Source: Nymphalis io (taxonomy: Eukaryota; Arthropoda; Insecta; Lepidoptera; Nymphalidae). From it: 64,000 nt of DNA. A program made the position numbers and the translations under genes. Within the stretch, counting starts at the first letter, position 1; every line of letters begins with the position of its first letter. The stretch is taken from positions 13,950,001 through 14,014,000 of the forward strand of contig NC_065918.1 in the NCBI RefSeq assembly GCF_905147045.1, read 5' to 3'. Below, piece by piece: positions 32,046-44,720 of this stretch. The notes beneath the pieces were generated by a model, which searched no databases, was not told the origin of the DNA, and saw only the letters and a program-made list of their open reading frames with translations.

Positions 32046-32960
32046 TAATTAAGTTAAAATAATTTTAATTTATAATTTAAGGTTAAATATTTGCATGTCA
32101 TAAATATAGTGATTAAACATGTATATTATGTTTAAAGCAAATAAATAAATTCAATTCGAATTGAATCGTCAAAATCAATCATCTTTTTCAACTCGTTTTA
32201 GTTTAAAAAAACGATAGTCGCATGACAATCTTGGATCATATCGACATATTTATGAAATGAATCATATATACATACTTATGTTGCTCAACAAATGTAATAA
32301 TGCTCAATTAAAAATACATTAATATCGATTTTTTAATTGACAAATAACATTTTCGGTACGAATACTATAAATGCAAAATTATTTTTGTTGGGTTGTGCTA
32401 ACTTGACGCAGTAGTGGAAATATTTATCGATATGAATTTTATGTATATATATATAAGAGTATAATCTTTATTACGGCAATATGAACGGCTTCAAATCCGC
32501 AGGGTCTACTGAACCCGTACTAGGTAATTATTCCGAAACCCGTCAAGAGGCAGCGTTGTAAAATGAGTCATGGATCGATCTTCTTTTCAAAAAGAGTCCA
32601 CCAGCTGTGCGCAATATATATTTCAAAGAATAACACTAAGCTAGCATTAAATGTTGCGGTTCGGGAAATGTTAAGAAAGCTGGTATGTTTTCGGCGCGTT
32701 TCGCTTGTAAAATCTATAAAATGTATTTGATCATATTTATTTATTACATATTCGGGTAAAATCGAAACAAAGTTGAGTTTTAAAGTATACTTTGTTCTAT
32801 TTCAAAACATAATCCACTTTTATTCCTTATTTAATTAGAATATGATTTTTTAACCGGATTTTATAACAAATATCAAATGCTTTATAATTATTTTTATGTA
32901 TTTTAATATTAACTCGACAAAGTGGAAATGTTTCTAATAATAATATTATACAACATGCCG

Positions 32961-33510
32961 GCAATATTGTGTCTGATCGTGACCAAATTATGAAGATCGT
33001 CGAAGAGTTTTACAGGGTCCTGTATACCTCAAAAATACCGCAATCGATACAAGATGCGACGGACCCCAGAGCTTGTCTTGCCTATACTCACCTACGGTGC
33101 CGAAATATGGACGCTTACTAAGCATAGCATGCACAAAATAAAAGTGGCACAAAGGGCGATAGAGCGTGCTATGCTAGGCATCTCCTTTGTTGATCGTGTA
33201 CCAAACGCGGAAATCCGACGAAAGACGAAAGTCGAAGATATTGGGAAGCGTATCACGAGGTTAAAGTGGAGATGGGCTGGATACTTGGCCAGACGAGAAG
33301 ACGGAAGGTGGACTAAAGTCGTCACGGAGTGGTGGCCTAGAGAAGCAAAAAGGCCAGTGGGCAGACCACCTGCCCGATGGTCAGACGATTTTAGGAAAAT
33401 GGCGGGTGCTCAATGGATGCGACTAGCACGGGACCGGGAGAATTGGCGCGCCTGTGAGGAGGCCTATGTCCAGCAGTGGCTAAATATGGGCTGAATATGA
33501 TGATGATGAT
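32961..33510 (+). mobile_element. RTE-type LINE, internally deleted, with (ATG/ATG)n tail
   Basis: The left part reads DRDQIMKIVEEFYRVLYTSK, from upstream of the RT core. At about 33050 the sequence jumps, with a frame shift, to the ORF C-terminus: PILTYGAEIWTLTKHSMHK, AQRAIERAMLGIS, TKVEDIGKRITRLKWRWAGY, RPVGRPPARWSDDFRK and EEAYVQQWLNMG, all hallmarks of RTE-clade elements. The stop is followed by a gatgatgatgat tail (33497-33510). The central RT domain is missing, so it is inactive. Confidence 0.88.
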
Positions 33511-33665
33511 ATACAATAAGGGTAGGTTGTAAATATTATAACACCTAATCGATGATAAGGTAAGAAATTTCATAGTAGGTATGTTATTTTTGTTATTATA
33601 CCTATACAGGTACATTCTATTAAATTTAAACACTATCAGTCTTATTTATAAAAGTCGATTAGTTG

Positions 33666-33758
33666 TTTAGTTAAACAGTGCTTCTGAACTCGTTCTTTTT
33701 GTCATTATTGATTTGACTTTCGAAATTTAAAAAAAACACACATAATTGTTTAACTAAT
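33666..33758. mobile_element. MITE-like palindromic element, copy 1
   Basis: Starts tttagttaaaca and ends with its complement form (tgtttaactaa at 33747). It shares the internal block attattgatttgac with a second copy at 63269-63348. About 93 bp, non-coding. Confidence 0.65.
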
Positions 33759-34434
33759 AACCCGCTTAACAACGTAAACGCCGCTTATTTAAAAGTAGAA
33801 TATTTGTATATAGATTGGTAAAAATATAGACAAACAGTTAAATATCGTTTTCTCCTCCGTTTGTCAACCTCAATTATTTTTAGGTTGACAGCTATTGACG
33901 AGCTTTAGTGTTATCAATAAAATTAATTTTGTTAGAGAAAAAATAAAATATTCGAAACATATTTTATGATTTTGGTCATATTTCTATCACCAAGCAAATA
34001 CTAGTCTATTATTAAAAAATTAAAATGTAAAACATTTTAAAACGTCTATTTTTTTTATTACTGATAAAAGTAAGTCATAGTATAAATAAATAAACTTTAT
34101 GATTTTGTATACTAAGAACTCGTGCATATATTGAAATTAAATATTGCAATAAAGTGTTAGAAAAAAAGTATTTTGCTCGATAAATGGCGCTTGAATATAA
34201 ATATTTGTACCACAAACACAAATACAAGTCGCCTGACTACATGATATTATATTGAGTGAGATATCAGAAAACGGGAAATATACGAGTTCTAATCTTTAAA
34301 TCTTGTGAGCGTTTATGTAAATTTTTCCTTGCAAACTTTTACAAGTCGATGCACCACTACAGAGGGCGAATTTGAAATTCTGTGAGACAAGCATCTAGTT
34401 ATTAGTTTTAAGAAATATTTCTACATAGTTTCAG

Positions 34435-34667
34435 ATGAATCCGCCATAGGAATACGTTTTATTGATATAAGACATACGGTTCTATACATGATCCCAGAAA
34501 GCGTTCAAATGGTTGCTAAATTAAGAAAAATATATCTAGAGGAACGCTTGGGTGCAAAACGTTATTTTACAATTACTAAGTTTATGGATGATTACACACC
34601 TTGGGAAATGGGAATTAAACTATCGCCTCTTGGCATTTTTTTACAGAAAGTTTCAAACAGCTCATGA
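34435..34667 (+). CDS. Coding-looking terminal exon, protein family unknown
   Basis: After a good acceptor (acatagtttcag) an open frame of 76 residues runs to TGA at 34665-34667: ESAIGIRFIDIRHTVLYMIP, then MVAKLRKIYLEERLGAKRYF, ITKFMDDYTPWEMGIKLSPL and GIFLQKVSNSS. Composition is balanced, with well mixed charged and hydrophobic residues in an AT-rich setting, which is unusual for chance. The exon enters in phase 1, so it needs an upstream exon that I could not find. It could be the 3' end of a host gene or a fragment of a lost or captured gene. No transposon family was recognised. Confidence 0.5.
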
Positions 34668-37600
34668 TAAAAATCGCCGGTTCTACTTAAGTCAGGGTAT
34701 TTCTTTTCAATCTAATTTAACAATCAATAAATAAGTGTTCTAATTATATGCTGAAATAAGAATTTTGATTGGATTTGATTTATTAAAAAGACTTGAAAAA
34801 CATAGGTTTCGATCTATTGTACGAAATAAATATCACTTTGCCTTAGCTAGTAGATATTTTATTACCGATTCCGTATATTATTATATTTTATAGATTCGGT
34901 GATAATTTTTTTTAAGAATTTGCAAATTTACTTAATACAAATAAATTAGCACGGGTCAGGTCACTGACCTGAGCTAATGAATTATTATTACGCAAAATTC
35001 TGAGTTATATTATTTTTGTAACATTTAATTAATATTCTACTAATGAGTGTACATATAACGGTTTTACTTTATAATAATTAATAAATCTTAGAATAAAAAC
35101 ATTTTTAATTCAAAAGAGAATTCGATGGTGACAAGAAAAACTGTTCTAGCATTTTAAAGACTCCGCTCGGTGATGTTGTCTTGGCCATATGAACCAAAAG
35201 CAACCAATCCATTAAAAAAACAAAAAATTAAATTGACATACTTTAAAAAGTTAGCTGTATAATTGAAACGTAATATTCAAAAACAATTTTATTATTTTAC
35301 AAAATCTTGATTTGGAAAAAAAACATTGAAATGTAATACAATATATGTTTGATATAAATAATATTAATTAATCTTGAGTTAGAGACCAAATTAATATAAA
35401 ATATAATGTTCATGAATGACAATGAATTGAATAAATATTTATTTTGTTAGAATCAAAAAATCTTTTCACTTTCACTTCGTTTTTAGGTTTTAAAGGGATA
35501 TATATAGGGAGAAAATATTTTAATTTTAAACATTTGATCTTCAAGTAATGCTTATTGCTTGTTAATAATATGCTATTATTGTATAAAGGGTGGAAGGTAT
35601 GGATTTTTCCTCAAGCTTAAGTGAAGGCTGTTTACGTATAGGGCTTCGTCATATATTATGGCTTCGAAGTAAATTTTCGAAATTTGAATTTGAAACTTCG
35701 GTCTCATTCGGACGACAAAAGACGATTGTCTAAGCTTAGAATTTACAGAAGTATTTAAAAAAATTCTGTTCTGATAAAAAAATTTAATATATTATGATAT
35801 TATTTCGACAAAAAACTATTCATTTAAAAAACACGTTTTGTATTATATTCTCAACGGTTCGTCATCTCATGAACGTATCTTGTTTTTGCACGACTTCTTA
35901 ACTTTGTGAAATTTAATGACTTGAAAAATTTCTCTGTCTGATTTAATTTAATACGTATTGCTTACAAAGTGATATTGACTTTAAAAATTATGAATACTTA
36001 GTATAATTTTTTTGAATAAATATTTCTATATTTAAATGAAGTAGATACATAACTGATAAAAAGTAGTGATCTTTTTATAAAATTTCAGGTAATTTTATTT
36101 TACATAGGTATTACTATTTTATTACATTTTTTTACATACGTATAGGGATGCAAAGTCATTTTTCAAAAATAATATTATGTTTACCTTTACATTGATATAA
36201 AATCTTAACATGTACATTCTATATAAATTATATTGGCTTCAGAAACCTTGAAAATGTTTCCGTCTCGGTGGCTAGCAGGATTGATAACTCCAAAATAAAG
36301 AATCTCACTGTAGCGCACTTTGGCATAGCATCGACTTCAAAGAGAGAGCTAAGGAACTATGCGGAGAACGCACGTTCTATGCAATGACGACACCACATAC
36401 GGCGAAGTCTGGTTTCCGCCGACATAGCAATCGTATAACTGGTATGGAGCGAAAGAGTCATTGGTTAGAATCCCATTGTCTGAGTTTTGCAGGTTTTGCA
36501 TGTTTTTGATGTTATTGCTATACTTGCATATAAAACCCGGTCGAAATTACGAATAATTTTGATGACGAAGCACGGACGACTTAAAATTTCGTCTGCACGA
36601 TTCAGGGTTCTTGGGTTATTGATAAAAAATCATTAATTTCTGAGTACCATTATTTCACGCGTTTATTCAAAACAAATAAACATTTTCTAATAAAATATAT
36701 TTTTTATTTATATTATAGTTCCGATGTTTAAGAGTTGCAATATGAACGAGGTACACATTACTTCCACATCCAGTTCTAAGCTGAGCTTAATTATCAGTAG
36801 ACCTTAATTTATTTCAAACTTTAAAGTTTAGCCAATCGGATAAGGACAATCTCACCGGATATATATTTTAATAGATAAACTAAGTACTCGTATAAGCCAT
36901 TCCGTATAATGCCAAGGCTCTGTGAATCATAGGATAGCCGTTTTAGTTATCCCTTCTAAAATATAACCTAAACATTAGCTATGTTGCTTTTATTAAGTTT
37001 TACACTGACACCTGTAAATCTTACTTCATTCGTCCCCCGTAAAATGTTGGTAACCGACTTTTTTGATCTACAACTTTGATGCGTGCTTCATTGAATTCTT
37101 ATAATTTTTACGTGTAAAGTCGCATATCACTTTTTGATATTTAACGACCATTTTATCCGGTGAGTTTCAAGTTAGTTCTTACTAATGTTGTGATATTCTG
37201 TAAGAACTAACTTTGTAACTTACTTGTGACATCATGAAAACGAATTACGTTCAAACGCATTGTAATTATTGTCGCGTGTATATTAATTTTTTTAATATAA
37301 TTATAGGCAATGTTGCATATCACATTCAAACATTTCACGATCGTGTTATACGATGAGTTTCGAATTTTCTCTTACAGAAAAATTACTGGCTGTTGTTTTA
37401 TTTGCACATCTCGAACGCGAGGCGTCGTGGTAGAGCTCTGTTATATTGGTATATAGTCACTATTTTGGACATGTCTACTGTCCACCCGAAATTTGTTGTC
37501 ACGAATTATTACAAAAATAAAATATACATATTTGTGTCATGGGCCATATACAACAACATAAAAAATTCACTATAAATTATAAAATCATTGAATATATTTT

Positions 37601-39485
37601 CTATAAAATGAGTATTATAGTTTTATGAAATCATTAATTATTGTGCTGTAAACATGTGTTGATATTTATATTCAGAGGAATATATAATATAATTTGTTTT
37701 AATATATTAATTTGTTATTTTATTATGTTATGTTAATGGCAGCTTAGAATTTTAATATTTAATTTTAAGAATATTTTGCTTATTTTATTACTGCTTCGTC
37801 TATTTTTCGATGACATTATTTTTGTGTATATGCCAACGGTGTTTCAAATAATGAAATTAATTCGATACACTTAACTTACCTTTGTGATTTACCTAAAATT
37901 ACCAAACTAGAACGCTTCGATTGTAGCTAAACACGCGTTAAGCCGTCATATGGTAAATGTATATTAGTACCACATACAAAATTAAACGGGTATACGAACT
38001 TAGCGGTACAAAAATTCTCTACAAAGTATAACGGTAAATCACTAAAGCGTATTTCTGTATATATGTTATGATCGCACATGCGTACGCGACGGTTCGAGGT
38101 CTAACGAAAACTGGTAAACTGACTCGTATCAAGATTCAAGTATTGACCAATATAAAATATTATACAAACAAATAAGTAGCTTGTTATTATACACATTAGA
38201 GACGTATTTAGTGTGCATTTATTACGCTTGTTAAATTTCAAGTCGTGACTGTACGACTAAATTATTTTAACAGTTTGAAGGTATAGAATTGCTCATTTGA
38301 ATTTTCCAATGGATTATATAGCTATTATAACTAAAATATAAAAATAGTTTTTACTTTGAAAATTAAGAATTTCATTTGAATTCAATATTGAATCAGATTA
38401 AAAATAGGCAATACGTATCATGTATTTTTAAGATCAAAATAATTAATTAAGTAGGTAACTAAAACTGTGACTTCCGTCTTCTGGCAAAGTGCAAGCTAAT
38501 CTTGATCGTCTCAGAAGTATCTCGAAAGTATCAAACATGTGAGCCAAGATAAGACCCTGACCTTTCAAATCAAAACAATGACCTGGGAGCCGAAGCTAAC
38601 ACTAAGGAAGTGCCTGGTTAAGATATTTCACAATGAGCCCTCCACACCTGAAGTATCGTAAGCTATTACGAAATTATGCTTCGTCTTTGTTGGAATATTA
38701 ACTAATGCGATATGGTCCTGCATTCAGCTTTCGTATTTAATTTATTTTACGCAAGATTGCGTCATTCTATAAGGAATCCAATGATAATAAGTGTACAGTT
38801 TCGGATGTAAGGGTCAATTTGTCGTGACTAACTTAAATTGATTCACTAATAACTGGTTCTTGGGTTATCGTTTCTGTATTATGTACTTAGTTATTTATAA
38901 AAGTTTATTATTTAAGAAGATTTCATGCTAGCAAAGCTAAATATTTTATTGATTATTATATATGTTAACATAAAATATATCCTTAAATTAATTGATATAG
39001 TTTATTGTTTTACAGCGTCTTTATATAAAATAGTTATTAAAAATGTATATTCTAAGAATATATTTTAATTCAAAGTGATAGTTGTTATAAATTATTGTGA
39101 TATGTTTTTTTTTATCCAATCTCATTTGTCGTTATAATAATACTTAAAGAAAATTTATATTTTCATTTGAACCAAAAAGATTGATTGAAATCAATAAAAT
39201 AACTTAATTAAAAAAATATATATTTTAATAAAAAAATATTGCAATGTTTGAATTATTAAAAGAATTACTTCATTTGTTTTTTTTTTATTATATTACGATG
39301 TACGTATTATCAACAATCCGAAAGATTACTATCACGTGAATTAAAAGATGACCTTAATTTGTACCTATAATTAGAAATGATATCTATCTTATTACATTTA
39401 CGTAAAAACAAATTTGATATACCTATTATATCGACCTAATACTATATAAAAAGATGCTGTAGTAGGTACAGTGTAGTAGTACAGG
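34668..39485. other. AT-rich intergenic sequence, no assigned gene
   Basis: Nearly 5 kb of AT-rich sequence. A GC-richer patch at 36240-36480 may be transposon debris but has no readable frame. No exon with both splice sites was found. Confidence 0.5.
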
Positions 39486-39779
39486 CCCACTGGTGGTAGG
39501 GCTTTGTGCAAGCTCGTCTGGGTAGGTACCACCCACTCATCAGATATTCTACCGCAAAACAGCAGCAATTTTTGTGTTCCGGTTTGAAGGGTGAGTGAGC
39601 CAGTGTAATTACAGGCACAAGGGATATGACATCTTAGTTCCCAAGGTTGGTGGCGCATTGGCTATGTAAGCGATGGTTGACATTTCTTACAATGCCATTG
39701 TCTAAGGGCGTTTGGTGACCACTTACCATCAGGTGGCCTATATGCTCGTCCGCCTTCCTATTTTATAAAAAAAAATGTA
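39486..39779 (+). mobile_element. SINE-B copy, near full length
   Basis: From gtggtagggctttgtgcaag to cgtccgccttcctatttt and an A-rich tail; 290 bp, very close to the copy at 62739. Sequence resembles the abundant Metulj-type SINEs of butterflies as I remember them, which is a family-level impression only. Confidence 0.88.
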
Positions 39780-39824
39780 ACATAACTTTTGTTATACAAA
39801 ATATTTGTATAACAAAAGTTATGT
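39780..39824. repeat. Perfect 21-bp inverted repeat (hairpin) next to SINE-B tail
   Basis: Arms 39780-39800 and 39804-39824 are exact complements with a 3-nt loop. The left arm starts directly after the SINE-B A-tail. Confidence 0.9.
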
Positions 39825-40569
39825 AAGGGATGTCTCATTATTAAATAATCTATGAATACGATTCTATTTTTTATAGAATTTCATGTAAAATATTACATTA
39901 GAAACATGGAAGGCTTGATCTTTTTACAGCAGTTGTTCATGGTCGATCATTATAATATAATTAAGCACTGTAAACAAATAAGTTTATTATTTTATCACTA
40001 CCAAATTTCAAGCTGTCACTTAACTGAAACTGAAAAACTTAACCCGAAGCCCGGGACTCGTCTGTAGTCTTATAAACTACCAACTAACCAAACGTAGCAA
40101 AAAAATTGAATTCATTTTAAACACACTTGTAATTTACATGATGGATAAATTCCTCCCAATTAAGCAGTCACGATAGAAGAATTGAAATCATTGTAAAAAT
40201 TGTCGTTTATTCCAAACGTATCTTTACTAACTAAATGCTTTTTGTGAAGGACACGTGTAAAACTGAATTACCAGAAACGTGTGTCACGTCTTTATTTCAG
40301 AATGGTTAGATGCTAAAGTCCCTTGTCATATTATTTGCTATCCAACGTCATTGTGTCGTAAATTATTTAATTTAGCGTCAGTGTTCATTTTTATTCTTGG
40401 AATGATATCAAAATGTCCTTCATCTCTTTTATAAAAGGTATTACGTAATTAAAGGGCAGTTAAGCTGCAGATGATTTTTTTATAAATTGAGCAGTTTAAA
40501 ATATATTTAAAATAAGTATACTCCATTCATTTAATGGCATTTTGTATGAATCTAGGCATACTTATAATA

Positions 40570-40830
40570 TATAACTATATATATTGGATTGCCTCGATGA
40601 TCCAGCTAGCTACTAGGCACTACACCAGTGCCTAGTATATGAGGCTGCAAAATCTGAGCTGGGTTCAAGCCCAGAATGGGTGAACAAAAGTTATTAAGTC
40701 TTGTTGACTAGTGATTATCGGTAATAGCGGCTAATGAAATTTAAGGAACTGATAGTGCACCGATTGCACACATTGTCTTCTGCGCAGTTATCTAGTGTGT
40801 CAATAAAAGTGCCAATGAAAATGGGTGCCG
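40570..40830 (+). mobile_element. Possible tRNA-derived SINE of another family
   Basis: Has a B-box-like stem-loop (gctgggttcaagcccag near 40657) preceded by an imperfect hairpin (taggcac...gtgccta). No clean cloverleaf is visible. The downstream part is unrelated to SINE-A or SINE-B. Only one copy occurs in the window. Confidence 0.35.
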
Positions 40831-41102
40831 TGATCGAAATCGTTTAGAAGGTTGTCATTATGTTTTTCTTTATAAATAAATTTCCCACATTTCATTGTTG
40901 CCATAAGAGTAAATAATATATTCTAGGGAGTAATAAGATATATTATACAAAAATTTACTAACAATATCAACGTATATAATGTAAAACATGCTTTTATCCT
41001 ATATGATACACGTTAAGGAGTATGAGGAATCATCGATACGACATCTTGATATATTTATATTGATGACTGTTATAGTCTTATAGAGTCAAATGATTCATAT
41101 AT

Positions 41103-41325
41103 AAATGTCTCACTGCTGGACTCCTCTCTTTTTGAGAGATTTGGAGCTTACCACCATGCTGCTCATCAATTGGATGGTACACGTGGCAGATTTTCATCCG
41201 GCACATGTATGTTTTCTCACGAGGTTCTCCCCCGAACTTGAGATAAATTATAAGTACCTGTCGCTTTCGATACTTATTTTTTCATTGAAAAGGTCATACG
41301 TGCCTTTTCAAATTTAAAGAAAACC
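41103..41325 (-). mobile_element. Decayed SINE-A
   Basis: Keeps tgtctcactgctgg, tttggagctta, ggtacacgtggcag and cacgaggttctc...gagataaattataa in SINE-A order on the reverse strand. Confidence 0.6.
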
Positions 41326-42994
41326 TTCCACATAATTGCACAAAAGACCCTCGTATTATTCATTTCATTTAAACAGCTCGTTTACAGTAATGTATCATAA
41401 ATTCTAAAAATGAAAACGCACCGGTGTAAATACACAATCAACGCACAGTCGATTGTGTATTTGGAGCTATTTAAAAAACAATAATTTTATAAATTAATCA
41501 TAAATAATTTTATTTACCGTAATAAATAATATTATGAATATAATTAAAGAGCAACATACAGGATTTTTTTAATGATTCTGTGGCCAGACTATGTGAGGGT
41601 TGATATATTTTTTCTTTATTCTTCATTAAAAAAATTTACAATTTTGTAGATTAATAAAACCGAACGAACAAGTTTTGCACACCTTTGCTCGAGTACCTAT
41701 AATGTGTGTCAAGAATGTACTACTAAAGAACGAAGGTAGCCAACTTCCACATTCGATCATATGTAAACCAATTATGTGTCATTCGGAATCAACTTAGTTT
41801 TTTTTTAAATCGAAATTCACCGAATTACTCAATTTTGTGAATATATGGTTATTCATTTTCTATATTACATAATTAATTATTGTTATTATTAATAATATCA
41901 AACAATTATTGCCTTTAATATTTGAATTTCGACTGCGTTCAAAAATATACAAAAATGTTATTAAATTGACAGATTGTGAAATAAAACTCGACGTTTCAAT
42001 GATCTTAAAATTAATTCCATAATGTATTTTACTACTATTTTTCAATACTCTTAAAAGTAATACTAGCAAATAAATAGCATTTAAAATTTAAAGTGAAAAT
42101 AAATTTGAAGGAAAATAAATCCGATATCCGTTCAACTCTTGCAAATTGTATCAAGCTTCGTCTTCAAAACGGATTAGAAGGCAATTTCGTTCAAACATCG
42201 TCCCTACATAATTTGATCAGGGTGATCGATGGACTTCACTTTAGTTACGGTATTTTTGTCACGTTAAAGTAATTTGCTTTAAAAATGTTTTTGAATATTT
42301 AAGTATATGAATGACAAGCCGCTTCAGTAGCTTTTGAATTTGATTTTCAAAGTTTGTCATATTGGTTGACTTTTATGGATACCTATTTCATTCGTTTGGG
42401 TTATTGTGTAGGTACATACTGTGGTGGTTGACTTATAGTCAAACTCCTTGTTATTAATAATTGTTTTTTTTAAGTAATAAAAATATGTTAATATTTAAAA
42501 TTGGAATGAGAAAAAATCATACGCCATCTCTCACATTATTTTGATATAATTAATGAATACATGAATATTCAGACACTATATTCAAACGATATTACGTTTG
42601 AATATAGTATTTTGTCTATAGATACCTAAATTTTTTTAAAATACTAAGTATATAATGTTCTTATGATCCCGCATCTACTAAAATAAATAAATAGGTATAA
42701 TAAATAAAAATAATCAAATAGATATAAATCTGATAAGCAATGAAAGTTTTTCGATCATAATATATATTTTACATTCGTAATCTGTTAGAATGTGTAGTGT
42801 ACGAATGAATACAGAGTTGTATTCTAATTTATAAAATTTAGTATTGTATAACATGTATTGTATAACATATGTATTAGTATAACATTTCTATGAACGTAAA
42901 AATAAAGTTGCATCAATTGAGTGATAAGAGCCTGATGCTCAGATGTACAGGATCTACCTTTTTTAGGCACCAGCCTCCGTGGATATGATGGTGT

Positions 42995-43060
42995 ACATAA
43001 CTCTGGCTGTCTGTAACACCTTCAAGGCTAAACCACTGAAATGATTTTGATAAAATTGTT
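42995..43060 (+). repeat. Dispersed repeat family R2, copy 1
   Basis: taactctggctgtctgt...ccttcaaggctaaaccactgaaatgattttgat matches, in opposite orientation, 43488-43566. Non-coding. Confidence 0.7.
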
Positions 43061-43164
43061 AAGACTTACTTCTGTGATCTATGGAGAAATATATAAATTC
43101 AGTTATGCAATTAAAATATGTATTTTGTAATTAGTATTTCAAAGACTTATGGTTTTTTAAGTGT

Positions 43165-43247
43165 TGCTGTTTTGCGGTAGAATATCTGATGTACCAGTAC
43201 CACCCGGTATCTGCCCAGATGAGTCTACACAAGGCCCTACCACCAAG
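43165..43247 (-). mobile_element. SINE-B fragment
   Basis: tgctgttttgcggtagaatatctgatg...gatgagtctacacaaggccctaccacc is the complement of the SINE-B 5' region. Confidence 0.7.
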
Positions 43248-43422
43248 TTAATGATACTCTCAGGCGTGCAAGTTAAAGTCGTTCTTACATTGCACAACAG
43301 CTGCACTTACGACAATTTATTGCAACCAAAGGCTTTGTATCTAAAATACACAACATGAAAACATTTCGTATTCTTTCCAGCCCTAAATGTATATTATTTG
43401 AATTAAATATATAATAAATTAC

Positions 43423-43575
43423 TAGAATTCGCCCGCGGCTTAGGGGTGACCTAACACGTGGACGAAGCCGCGGGGTGGGTATTCGGTATTTTATCAAAAT
43501 CATTTCAGTGGTTTAGCCTTGAAGGTGGAAAAGACAGCCAGAGTTACTTTCGCATTTCTAATATTACTAATATTA
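43423..43575 (-). repeat. Dispersed repeat family R2, copy 2 (longer)
   Basis: Reverse-complement match to 42995-43060, plus a GC-rich end (cgcccgcggctt...gaagccgcgggg). A related GC-rich scrap (cgcccgcagttttgtccgcg) begins at about 44406. Class not determined. Confidence 0.65.
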
Positions 43576-44701
43576 ATAGAGTTGACTTTAACTATTTATT
43601 TGATATCTATGTGTAAGGGCTGATGTTCGATATGAGAATAATTTGATTATGTCATACTTGCCGTCAATATAAACTAATACTTAAAAAGTTTGAATACAAT
43701 ATTACTATGTAATATGATAACCAGTAATTTTTACAGTAAAGTAAGTTTTTTTTAACAAATAAGTGGTTTTTAAAAATAGATGGCCTAGAATTTTGTTCAG
43801 TGGCTCTTCATCACCTTCCAAGACACGAGACTTGCCCGCTTTTGTGTTCTTAAAAAAATGGTTAGCTAGGAGCCTAAACATTCTGTGTTTAGACAAACGA
43901 AAATATGTTAAAATATTAAATTAAGAATATCTATTTATGTCAGTTCAAAAAAATTAACTTCATTTTTTTTGACAAATCGTAACAGTCTCTCAGTCTTCGA
44001 AACACAAATGTGTTGTTAATATAGGCGAATGTCAAAAACCAATTTAAATTTCGATTACAGCCATTAGCGAAACAAAAAGATAAATATTTAGTCGCATAGT
44101 GTACGAGAGTTATGTTTTTCCATTATTACATATACAGCTTCGAGGTTATCGTCGTTTCTCAACAAGTTGACGTATCGCGATAATATATACACGATATTCG
44201 TAAACAAAGGAGTTAACTACAAAATACGAAATACACATTGATTTTCTTTAAACAAATACGGTACGTGCAGCTTACGTTTTATTTATTTAACATTTTACTA
44301 TGGGTTCGTAGTACCACGCGTTTTTTCAATTTGTTTTGTGAAGCGAGAAAAGCAAATGTGCCATCTGACAGGGAATGGGCTTTTATTTATGGACAACTAG
44401 TTTCCGCCCGCAGTTTTGTCCGCGTAAAAGAATTTTGCTGATGATCGGTTGAGTAGTTAAGAGGTGAAAGCGTAAAAACAAACAAACAAAACGACAAATT
44501 CACTTTTGCATTTATAATATTAGTAAGAATTATATGAAGTGTATATATATTCACACATACTTCTTACACCGCAAACCGATCTAAGATTCTATCTAAGATG
44601 TGTCATTACTCTTGTGCCTTGTGTGTTACAACGCCTCTGTCACTTGGACAGTTCTTCACTAGAGTAACTACCCCTTAAATGTCACAATGCTTCTACAAAT
44701 G

Positions 44702-44720
44702 TGACGTCATCGATGACGTC
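44702..44720. promoter_or_regulatory. Palindromic double CRE-like site
   Basis: tgacgtcatcgatgacgtc: the 18 bases from 44703 are a perfect palindrome holding TGACGTCA followed by a second TGACGTC. Such sites bind CREB/ATF-type bZIP dimers. No nearby gene start is known, so a function is only possible. Confidence 0.35.
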
